A stretch of 5,455 bases of DNA from Candidatus Zixiibacteriota bacterium (GCA_011777135.1 JAABVY010000359.1:1897-7351), one strand, 5' to 3'. Shown: positions 1 to 4,940, numbered from the stretch's first letter. A program made the numbers and translations. The notes: generated by a model from the sequence alone, not told the origin.

Positions 1-24
1 AAAGTCATCAACGTATTTATCCAT
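1..24 (-). CDS. Probable 5' end of an unidentified gene (8 codons, cut by window edge)
   Basis: On the minus strand an ATG at 24..22 opens the frame MDKYVDDF, which runs off the window. A Shine-Dalgarno-like GAGG (33..30) sits 5 nt before the ATG. An in-frame TAA lies a few codons upstream (39..37), so this is the first possible start in the frame. The gap to the stop of the upstream VOC gene is 60 nt, compatible with cotranscription. Eight residues are too few to name a product. The call rests only on the start-site architecture, and a chance ATG cannot be excluded. Confidence 0.4.
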
Positions 25-84
25 TCGAACCTCGGGTTATGCATATAATAATCCACCTGGTGGCAATTACTGTTTGGCAGCAGA

Positions 85-480
85 TCAATCCCAGCTTCCT
101 TTGGTTATCAATTCGATAAGGTTTTTGCCGGGATCATGGAAGTATAGTGAGGTACCCCCTCCGAATGAGGCTTCTTTCAAAATCTCGATATTGTTTTTCT
201 TGAGATGATCTTTCCATGCTTCTGCATCCTCTGAATTTATTTCGAATGCGATATGGCCAATTCCCTGAACGCCGTGCGGTGGAAGATAGTGCTCCTCCAT
301 TGTCGCTTCAGGATTGAAAATAATAAGAATCGTATTCCCGATTTTATAGAACAGGTGTCTTGAAAGTTTTTCTATAAATGGCTCGAGTCCCAGGACATCA
401 TGATAGAACTTCTTTGCCGCTTGTAAATCTTTAACATAAATCCCGGTTTCTTTGATATGCGAAAGTTTTGGTACAGCCAC
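85..480 (-). CDS. VOC-superfamily (glyoxalase / bleomycin-resistance / dioxygenase fold) protein
   Basis: This is a 131-residue cytosolic protein, the usual length for a single-chain VOC enzyme built from two beta-alpha-beta-beta-beta modules. Module 1 is about residues 7-60, with ETGIYVKDLQAAKKFYHDVLGL matching the family's opening strand and helix (a V-x-D-L and F-Y-x-x-V-L-G-L pattern). Module 2 is about 72-127, with GIGHIAFEI and, near the end, F-H-D-P-G-x-N-L-I-E-L. By position the metal-ligand set would be E11, H76 and E123. The first ligand is more often His or Gln, so Glu there is a mild oddity. The start is GTG, chosen because a strong AGGAGGT lies 9 nt upstream. VOC proteins range from glyoxalase I and fosfomycin-resistance enzymes to ring-cleaving dioxygenases and lyases, and nothing here identifies a substrate. 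The gene follows the ferredoxin gene on the same strand after a 122-bp gap that contains a hairpin and a palindrome, so it may have its own promoter. Confidence 0.9.
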   Translation of the reverse strand: MAVPKLSHIKETGIYVKDLQAAKKFYHDVLGLEPFIEKLSRHLFYKIGNTILIIFNPEATMEEHYLPPHGVQGIGHIAFEINSEDAEAWKDHLKKNNIEILKEASFGGGTSLYFHDPGKNLIELITKGSWD

Positions 481-489
481 TATTATCCG

Positions 490-496
490 ACCTCCT
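490..496 (-). promoter_or_regulatory. Ribosome binding site fixing the GTG start of the VOC gene
   Basis: The minus strand reads AGGAGGT, a near-complete anti-Shine-Dalgarno match, 9 nt before the GTG at 480..478. No ATG lies at a suitable distance, so the GTG is well supported. Confidence 0.75.
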
Positions 497-522
497 TTTT
501 TGCTCAGCTAAAATACAGAACA

Positions 523-536
523 TGAGTTTTTACTCA
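523..536. repeat. Perfect 5-4-5 palindrome upstream of the VOC gene, possible operator
   Basis: TGAGT-TTTT-ACTCA is a perfect inverted repeat with 5-bp arms and a 4-bp spacer. It lies 43-56 nt upstream of the VOC gene's GTG. The 14-bp geometry equals that of Crp/Fnr-family boxes, but the half-site is not the TTGAT type seen at 1418-1431. It could be an operator for another dimeric regulator or a chance AT-rich palindrome. No convincing -35/-10 pair could be placed around it. Confidence 0.3.
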
Positions 537-559
537 GAGTTCAGATTAAGATGCGCTGA

Positions 560-590
560 GGGCGCCAATTCCGAGGAACTGGCGCAGCCC
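560..590 (-). other. GC-rich hairpin between the ferredoxin and VOC genes
   Basis: A 6-bp GC-rich stem (562-567 GCGCCA with 580-585 TGGCGC) continues inward through one mismatch to TTC/GAA around a CGAG tetraloop, and outward through a small bulge to GG/CC. It begins 12 nt past the ferredoxin's stop. On the minus strand no T-run follows, so it is not a standard intrinsic terminator. It could protect the 3' end of the ferredoxin transcript, act as a processing site, or be a weak terminator. Confidence 0.4.
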
Positions 591-602
591 TGTTGAGTGA
601 AA

Positions 603-1355
603 TCATCCCGCCCTGTGGATCTTCTCCTGCTTTTCTATTTCTATACCGCCCGCGATGCCTATCGTGTGCACTTCCACCGGAATACCGGAATCGACTTGAT
701 CCCGAGCCATCACAGCCGCCTGCGCGATCCCGTTACAGCAGGGCACCTCCATCTTGAGGATTGTGATTCGCCTCGGTTTGGCAGTCCTGAAGATATCTTT
801 CAATTTATCGAAGTAATGCTGCAGGTTATCAAGCTTGGGACATCCAACCAAAATAGCATGATCCTTTAAGTAGCGGTTATGAAAATCGGGTACTGCAAAG
901 GGCACGCAATCCGCGCAAATCAGCAGATCTGAGTTTTTGAGATAGGGCGCCATGGGCGGCACAAGCATAAGTTGAATCGGCCATTGACCAAGCTGAGACT
1001 TGACAGCAATACCACGGTCACTCGAAGAATCACTCTCAGGCGTTAATGAGCGCATAGCTGCACCCGGGCAGCCCTGATGGATATGTTGCGGTGCCGGTGT
1101 CTCAGCATCCTTCTTTCTTCTTAAGTGTTCTTCGACAGCCTGCTCACTGTACTCCTCTACATCACGTTTCTCAATAGTCAATGCATTCTGCGGACATGAA
1201 CCCAAACATGCCCCGAATCCGTCACAGAGGATTTCACCGACAAGAACAGCCTTACCGTCAATAATCTCCAAAGCTCCTTCATCGCATGCGTCGACACATT
1301 TGGCGCAACCATCACATTTCTGTTCATCAATATGGATTATATTTCTATACGGCAC
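603..1355 (-). CDS. Two-cluster ferredoxin with large C-terminal Cys-rich domain (HcpR-regulon FrdX-like)
   Basis: This 250-residue cytosolic iron-sulfur protein probably carries electrons. The N-terminal domain (about 1-62) has one complete motif, C14-x2-C17-x2-C20-x3-C24, and a second incomplete one, C44-x5-C50-x3-C54-P. In the second, F47 occupies the place of the usual second Cys, so that cluster would have only three Cys ligands. A linker (about 63-120) contains H-Q-G-C97-P-G. The C-terminal domain (about 121-240) has QWPIQLMLVPP, ICADCVPFA (C147, C150), VGCPKLD (C172) and EVPCCNG (C206, C207), suggesting further metal or thiol chemistry. I recall this architecture from proteins encoded beside hybrid-cluster-protein genes and Crp/Fnr-type HcpR regulators; no hybrid-cluster gene is in this window. 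The GTG start is supported by AAAGGAG 6 nt upstream. The regulator gene lies just upstream, and a perfect FNR-type palindrome sits in between, so the gene probably has its own regulated promoter. The exact redox partner is unknown. Confidence 0.88.
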   Translation of the reverse strand: MPYRNIIHIDEQKCDGCAKCVDACDEGALEIIDGKAVLVGEILCDGFGACLGSCPQNALTIEKRDVEEYSEQAVEEHLRRKKDAETPAPQHIHQGCPGAAMRSLTPESDSSSDRGIAVKSQLGQWPIQLMLVPPMAPYLKNSDLLICADCVPFAVPDFHNRYLKDHAILVGCPKLDNLQHYFDKLKDIFRTAKPRRITILKMEVPCCNGIAQAAVMARDQVDSGIPVEVHTIGIAGGIEIEKQEKIHRAG

Positions 1356-1361
1356 AATATT

Positions 1362-1368
1362 CTCCTTT
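1362..1368 (-). promoter_or_regulatory. Ribosome binding site fixing the GTG start of the ferredoxin gene
   Basis: The minus strand reads AAAGGAG with a 6-nt spacer (1361..1356) before the GTG at 1355..1353. This confirms a GTG start that leaves only a short leader before the first cluster motif. Confidence 0.75.
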
Positions 1369-1387
1369 CAGAATTAAATCTTCGAGG

Positions 1388-1393
1388 AGAATA
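1388..1393 (-). promoter_or_regulatory. Likely -10 element of the ferredoxin promoter
   Basis: The minus strand reads TATTCT at 1393..1388. A transcript starting about 7 nt downstream (near 1381-1383) would place the centre of the TTGAT-N4-ATCAA palindrome about 41-43 bp upstream, the standard position for a Crp/Fnr activator overlapping the -35 region. No good -35 hexamer is visible, as expected for an activator-dependent promoter. The start point is inferred. Confidence 0.45.
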
Positions 1394-1417
1394 TCGAAAT
1401 CGGGAGGAATAAAGTCT

Positions 1418-1431
1418 TTGATCTATATCAA
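1418..1431. promoter_or_regulatory. FNR/HcpR-type operator, perfect TTGAT-N4-ATCAA
   Basis: The sequence is TTGAT CTAT ATCAA, a perfect inverted repeat identical in both half-sites to the FNR-class consensus. It lies 5 nt beyond the stop codon of the Crp/Fnr regulator gene and 63-76 nt upstream of the ferredoxin's GTG. The regulator next door carries the E-x-x-S-R recognition-helix pattern that reads TTGAT half-sites in FNR-type proteins. Position relative to the -10-like TATTCT suggests activation of the ferredoxin gene. It is the only site of this exact form I found in the window. Confidence 0.7.
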
Positions 1432-1435
1432 GAAA

Positions 1436-2113
1436 TCAGATTTTTTCACCTTCGGCAATGTCTATCAAGCGGTTTCTGTCGAGAATTGAGATCTTTTTAC
1501 CGTTGACTTTAATTATATTTTGATTGCTCAGCTTTCTGAATCCGCGGGAAAGAGTTTCGCTCTGGGTGCCCAGCTTCTTGGCCAGTTCAGCCTTGGTCAT
1601 ATCCAGCGTAACCATATCATCTCCTTCCTTTAATGATAATTTGAGAAGATATCCTGCAATTCTAGACGGCACCTCTTTCAGGGCCAGATTTTCAACAGTC
1701 TCGGTGAACTCCCGCAGGAAGCCGGCCATAGAAGCGATGATTTTAAGTGAAATTTGCGGCGATTCCTCGATCAATTTTATGAAATCAGGCTTCGGAAAGA
1801 AAGCTACAACCGAATCCAGTACCGCCGAGCAATCTGCGGGATAATATTTACCCTCGAATATAGCGACTTCCGCGAATATCTGTCCTGGATTTATTTGATG
1901 CAGGATCTGTTCTTTTCCTTCAGGAGATGACTTGTATACACGGACTTTTCCAACCAGTAGAAGATAGAAACCTCGGGCCTCATCTCCCTCAAAAAAGAGC
2001 ATCTCCCCTTTGCTCAATCTCTTAAGCTGTGAGATTGCCGATAGATTTTGCAGCTCAGGTTCTGTCAGGCCTTTGCACAAACGGCTTTTCCGCAAATAAT
2101 CAAGCTTTTCCAC
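1436..2113 (-). CDS. Crp/Fnr-family transcription regulator, HcpR-like
   Basis: This 225-residue DNA-binding regulator has the full Crp/Fnr length. The N-terminal cyclic-nucleotide-binding-type beta barrel covers about 15-110 (GEMLFFEGDEARGFYLLL, then GKVRVYKSSPEGKEQIL and PGQIFAEVAIFEG). A dimerization helix follows at about 115-145, and a C-terminal winged helix at about 147-215 (TKAELAKKLG turn QSETLSRGFRKL, then the wing). Recognition-helix residues E186, S189 and R190 match the FNR E-x-x-S-R pattern for TTGAT half-sites. Two absences matter. The N-terminal cysteines that hold FNR's 4Fe-4S cluster are missing (only C13 and C95 occur). The CRP-type Arg-Ser that grips cAMP phosphate is replaced by Y-P-A-D-C. 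That points away from direct FNR or CRP orthology and toward HcpR-type regulators of nitrosative or redox stress; this is inference from resemblance. The start is GTG with no visible Shine-Dalgarno; an in-frame stop lies upstream and no better start is seen. It sits between the ferredoxin gene and the divergent cytochrome operon. Confidence 0.9.
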   Translation of the reverse strand: MEKLDYLRKSRLCKGLTEPELQNLSAISQLKRLSKGEMLFFEGDEARGFYLLLVGKVRVYKSSPEGKEQILHQINPGQIFAEVAIFEGKYYPADCSAVLDSVVAFFPKPDFIKLIEESPQISLKIIASMAGFLREFTETVENLALKEVPSRIAGYLLKLSLKEGDDMVTLDMTKAELAKKLGTQSETLSRGFRKLSNQNIIKVNGKKISILDRNRLIDIAEGEKI

Positions 2114-2122
2114 AGGTTTATT

Positions 2123-2128
2123 AATATA
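2123..2128 (-). promoter_or_regulatory. Possible -10 element directly before the regulator's GTG
   Basis: The minus strand reads TATATT at 2128..2123, followed by only 9 nt (AATAAACCT) and then the GTG at 2113..2111. A transcript initiated from it would have almost no 5' leader, in line with the absence of a Shine-Dalgarno. A TTGTAA lies upstream but at a short 15-bp spacing. The region is AT-rich, so a chance match is quite possible. Confidence 0.25.
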
Positions 2129-2231
2129 TTCCGGAATAGAAATTTACAAGACAAAACTTGCTGAATATGGCATCGCATATAAAGAGGATAATAGGCATAA
2201 AGATTGCCACTTGCATTTTCTTAAAATCTGC

Positions 2232-2260
2232 TTGAATATATATGGTTATAAATGTATCAT
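2232..2260 (+). promoter_or_regulatory. Sigma-70-like promoter of the cytochrome/barrel operon
   Basis: A -35-like TTGAAT (2232-2237) and a -10-like TATCAT (2255-2260) are separated by exactly 17 bp. The match to TATAAT is five of six and to TTGACA four of six. The predicted start is near 2267, giving a leader of about 43 nt. An inverted CTTGA (2231-2235) and TCAAG (2265-2269) flank the core, overlapping the -35 edge and the start point. A perfect ATTTT-CTT-AAAAT palindrome (2215-2227) lies just upstream. Either could be regulatory, but no full TTGAT-N4-ATCAA box is present here. Confidence 0.45.
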
Positions 2261-2296
2261 AATATCAAGTTTGTGAAAAAGGGAACATATTTTAGC

Positions 2297-2304
2297 GGAG
2301 AGGT
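2297..2304 (+). promoter_or_regulatory. Ribosome binding site of the multiheme cytochrome gene
   Basis: GGAGAGGT precedes the ATG at 2310; its GAGGT core is 5 nt from the start. This supports the ATG over the TTG ten codons further in and keeps the charged n-region of the signal peptide. Confidence 0.65.
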
Positions 2305-2309
2305 AATCT

Positions 2310-3722
2310 ATGGATTGGATTGGGAAGTTTTGTATAGGATTGAAGGCCGCATCGTTGAAATCCAGACTTATTGCTCTGGCAGCGCTTGCGGCTTTTGTTT
2401 TTTTGGGCCTGGCAATAGCCGAGGAGTTTCCGACCGGCTCAGAAGCAGAGGGATCCAGATCATATGATGATTACGACACTCCTGCTTATTGCGGAAGTTC
2501 CTGTCATACCGATTTCTATCAGCAGTGGAAACAGGCCATGATGTCGCAGGCCTACACACATCACTGGGATGAGATCGAGTATTTCAAGCTGGCGGTGCCG
2601 CATGCCAGACGGGATGAGAAGGTGGCTGAAGTCGAAGCGGGATGTAACGGCTGCCATACACCGCTGGCGTTTCTTGCAGGTGATGTTCCGCCGCCGCGTC
2701 CCGAGGAGGGATCACGTGCCAACGAGTCGGTATCATGTGACTTCTGTCATACAGTAACAGGCTTTGTAGGAGACACCCCCTATAATTTTAACTGGGTCTC
2801 GCAGCCCGGAGATGTCAAGTACGGTCCTCGTACCAAAGAAGAAGCCACGGAGTCGCCCAATCATGAGATGGCCAAATCGGATTTTATTAATACCGCGGAG
2901 TTTTGCGGGACCTGCCATAACGAGAAAAGCCCTTATGATGTCTGGGTGAAATCTACGCATCTGGAATTGAAGGAGGGCCCGTATTATGAAGAAGGCTATG
3001 TCTGCCAGACCTGCCATATGACTCAGGGTAAGCTGCAGGTCGCCTCAATGGGAAATACTTACGAGGATGCCTGGATGCATCTATTCCATGGCGCTCATGA
3101 CCCCGGCAAGATAGCAGGAACGGTTGAACTGAGGATTCACCCTGATATCGACGAAGTCGTACCAGGGGAGCCGGTAAAGTTTACATTGGTGTTGTTTAAC
3201 CAGAAAACCGGCCATAAATTCCCCTCCGGCTCGGTAGAAGACAGAATCGTATGGGTGCATGTAGAAGCCAAGGATGCCGAAGGCAATGTTTACCATATAC
3301 CTGTCGACAAGAAAGGCTTTGAAGGAGAGGAATACACGATCGCCTCGGATGTCCTAGCTTATCAGGATATGGGAATTGCCCTTGATGATCCGGACTTTGA
3401 AGGTGTCAGGCGTGAGGATGTGCCTATCGGTGACAGGATTTTCCGCATGCCTTACTTCGATCCGCAGGGGCGTATGACGATTCAGCAGTGGAATACTGCC
3501 TCCCTCGGTGTGGATTACCGCATGGGGCCGCGTGAAACAAAAGTTGAGACATATACTTTCGATGTGCCCTTTGAAGCAGCTCCGGGTGAGATGACAGTTA
3601 CCGCAACCATGAATTACCGCAAACTGGTTAAACCGGTGGCAGATTTTCTGGAGGTCCCTGAAGATGAATCTGAAATCATACTCGTAAACGAGCATTCAAC
3701 AAAAGTAGAGGTATTACCTTAA
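2310..3722 (+). CDS. Secreted pentaheme c-type cytochrome (cytochrome c554-like heme domain plus C-terminal beta domain)
   Basis: This is a 470-residue protein predicted to be exported to the periplasm. The signal peptide has a Lys-rich n-region, a hydrophobic core at about 20-36 and a likely cleavage after A-I-A at about residue 38. The mature N-terminal half carries five covalent heme sites: C61-GSS-C65-H66, C112-NG-C115-H116, C143-DF-C146-H147, C199-GT-C202-H203 and C232-QT-C235-H236. The first has three residues between the cysteines (CX3CH) instead of two. Candidate distal ligands include H84/H85, H98, H185, H217 and H257/H260/H263. From about 268 a heme-free beta-rich domain follows, with the recognizable T-G-H302-K-F-P-S-G signature and, near 402-420, DYRMGPRETKVETYTFDVP. 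This layout fits multiheme cytochromes related to c554, whose best-studied member takes electrons from hydroxylamine oxidoreductase. Here the substrate is unknown: it could be an electron shuttle or a small N-oxide reductase. The next gene begins 10 bp downstream and encodes a heme-bearing outer-membrane barrel, implying a joint role. Divergence from the regulator suggests coordinated control. Confidence 0.87.
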   Translation: MDWIGKFCIGLKAASLKSRLIALAALAAFVFLGLAIAEEFPTGSEAEGSRSYDDYDTPAYCGSSCHTDFYQQWKQAMMSQAYTHHWDEIEYFKLAVPHARRDEKVAEVEAGCNGCHTPLAFLAGDVPPPRPEEGSRANESVSCDFCHTVTGFVGDTPYNFNWVSQPGDVKYGPRTKEEATESPNHEMAKSDFINTAEFCGTCHNEKSPYDVWVKSTHLELKEGPYYEEGYVCQTCHMTQGKLQVASMGNTYEDAWMHLFHGAHDPGKIAGTVELRIHPDIDEVVPGEPVKFTLVLFNQKTGHKFPSGSVEDRIVWVHVEAKDAEGNVYHIPVDKKGFEGEEYTIASDVLAYQDMGIALDDPDFEGVRREDVPIGDRIFRMPYFDPQGRMTIQQWNTASLGVDYRMGPRETKVETYTFDVPFEAAPGEMTVTATMNYRKLVKPVADFLEVPEDESEIILVNEHSTKVEVLP

Positions 3723-3728
3723 AGGAGG
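3721..3728 (+). promoter_or_regulatory. Ribosome binding site of the barrel gene, overlapping the cytochrome stop
   Basis: AAAGGAGG begins inside the cytochrome's TAA (3720-3722) and ends 4 nt before the ATG at 3733. It is only 1 nt from the alternative in-frame TTG at 3730, which rules that codon out. The overlap suggests translational coupling of the two genes. Confidence 0.75.
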
Positions 3729-3732
3729 CTTG

Positions 3733-4917
3733 ATGCGTAAGAAATTATCACTGGGGCTGGTTTCTGTCTGGCTTTTGTCAAGTATGGCAATCTTCTTTCT
3801 GCAGGAGACGGAAACTTCAAAGGCAATACCCGCCTTTGCCAGAAAATACAGGATGTCATGCACAACCTGTCATGCACCATTTCCAAAGCTGAAAGCGTAT
3901 GGCGATGATTTTGCCGGAAACGGCTTTGTGCTGGAAGATGAAGAAGCGCCGCGTTATTTTATGGAAACCGGTGATGAGAAGCTCGATCTGATCCGGGATT
4001 TTCCTATTGCTGTCCGGATGGAGGGTTTTGTCAAATACCAAAGCGAAACAGATAAAGATGTTGATTTTTCAACTCCATATAATATGAAGCTGCTCTCTGG
4101 AGGCTCGCTCACCGATCATTTCGCCTATTACTTTTACTTTTATTTTTATGAGCGCGGCGAGGTGGCCGGGGTGGAAGACGCCTATGTAATGTTCAACAAT
4201 ATATTCAACAGCGAGCTGGATATTTATTTCGGGCAATTCCAGATCTCCGATCCTCTTTTCAAAAGAGAGCTTCGCCTGACCTATGAAGATTACCCCGTCT
4301 ATACTTTCAGCTTAGGTGATTCGGATATCCGCCTGGCTTACGATAGAGGTTTTATGGTGACCTACGGCTTCGAAACCGGTACCGATCTAATTGCAGAGGT
4401 TGTGAATGGCAACGGTCTTGAGGAAGCCGATGAAGATCATGTCTTTGACAATGATAAGTACAAACTCTTTGCGGGCAGAATCTCGCAGGATATCGGCGAG
4501 TATGTTCGGATAGGCGGCTTCGGATTATGGGGCAAGGAGGGGACGAACGAGACTAATGAGGCCTATTATTTCGGCCCCGACGCGACCTTTGCCTATGGCC
4601 CGGTTGAACTGAACCTGCAGTATCTGGAAAGGCGCGATTCCAACCCATTGTTTGCGGCTGACGAGCCGGATGATAAGATCGAAAGCCGCGGAGCGATGAT
4701 CGAAGGTATATATCTACCCGAAGGCGAATTTTCCGAATGGTATGCAGTTGGTATGTTCAACTGGATTGAATCGGATTTCGCGGATCTGGACTATCGCACA
4801 CTGACCGGGCATGTCGGGCATGTCTTACGTACCAACATCAGATTCTTCGTCGAATATACCTATGATATCGAACATGAGGAAAATCGTGCAGTCGTAGGTG
4901 TAGTAACGGCATTTTAG
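3733..4917 (+). CDS. Outer-membrane beta-barrel (porin-like) with one N-terminal c-type heme site
   Basis: This 394-residue protein begins with a signal peptide (Arg-Lys-Lys n-region, hydrophobic core at about 6-23; cleavage uncertain, perhaps near A31). The mature N-terminus has the segment IPAFARKYRMSC-TT-CH followed by APFPKLKAYGDDFAGNGF, with one CXXCH (C43, C46, H47). This opening is characteristic of a family of cytochrome/porin-like proteins common in anaerobic Gram-negative bacteria. From about residue 90 to the end, alternating hydrophobic/polar strands rich in Tyr and Phe (for example AYYFYFYFYE at 131-140, DIYFGQFQISDPLFKREL at 163-180) and the final Phe (V-V-T-A-F) fit an outer-membrane barrel. 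Length would suit roughly 14-16 strands, an estimate only. The single heme presumably sits at the periplasmic mouth or in a plug, where it could exchange electrons with the pentaheme cytochrome made by the preceding gene. The ATG at 3733 was chosen over TTG 3730 by ribosome-site spacing. An ordinary diffusion porin with a redox-active plug is the main alternative to an electron conduit. Confidence 0.85.
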   Translation: MRKKLSLGLVSVWLLSSMAIFFLQETETSKAIPAFARKYRMSCTTCHAPFPKLKAYGDDFAGNGFVLEDEEAPRYFMETGDEKLDLIRDFPIAVRMEGFVKYQSETDKDVDFSTPYNMKLLSGGSLTDHFAYYFYFYFYERGEVAGVEDAYVMFNNIFNSELDIYFGQFQISDPLFKRELRLTYEDYPVYTFSLGDSDIRLAYDRGFMVTYGFETGTDLIAEVVNGNGLEEADEDHVFDNDKYKLFAGRISQDIGEYVRIGGFGLWGKEGTNETNEAYYFGPDATFAYGPVELNLQYLERRDSNPLFAADEPDDKIESRGAMIEGIYLPEGEFSEWYAVGMFNWIESDFADLDYRTLTGHVGHVLRTNIRFFVEYTYDIEHEENRAVVGVVTAF

Positions 4918-4940
4918 AAGATGATTTCTATGTTGATAAA

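Noticed and set aside
53..63. Short palindrome CCACC-T-GGTGG
   Set aside because: The one-base loop makes it unlikely to form a hairpin, and it has no terminator tail or promoter context.
560..590. Intrinsic terminator after the ferredoxin gene
   Set aside because: The hairpin is strong, but no T-run follows on the minus strand, so I list it only as a hairpin.
597..869. Open plus-strand frame of 90 codons
   Set aside because: Lies antisense within the ferredoxin gene, has no ribosome site and encodes no recognizable motif; the minus-strand frame has clear iron-sulfur motifs.
1524..1844. Open plus-strand frame of 106 codons
   Set aside because: Fully antisense to the Crp/Fnr regulator, whose domains account for the sequence.
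1436..2113. Regulator as a true FNR oxygen sensor or cAMP-binding CRP
   Set aside because: The cysteines needed for FNR's 4Fe-4S cluster are absent (only C13 and C95), and the Arg-Ser that contacts cAMP phosphate in CRP is replaced by a Y-P-A-D-C stretch.
2165..2208. ATATG-N6-CATAT and GGCA-N7-TGCC inverted repeats in the divergent intergenic region
   Set aside because: Short arms in AT-rich sequence, with no match to the Crp/Fnr half-site; not distinguishable from chance.
2252..2467. Plus-strand frame with several cysteines upstream of and overlapping the cytochrome start
   Set aside because: Has no ribosome site, and its Cys-rich stretch is the signal-peptide coding region of the cytochrome read in another frame.
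2733..3695. Minus-strand frames of 94, 71 and 113 codons under the cytochrome gene
   Set aside because: All are antisense to the heme-motif-bearing frame and show no protein family features.
3730..3732. TTG as start codon of the barrel gene
   Set aside because: Only 1 nt separates it from the AAAGGAGG; the following ATG at 3733 is 4 nt away and is followed by a normal signal-peptide n-region.
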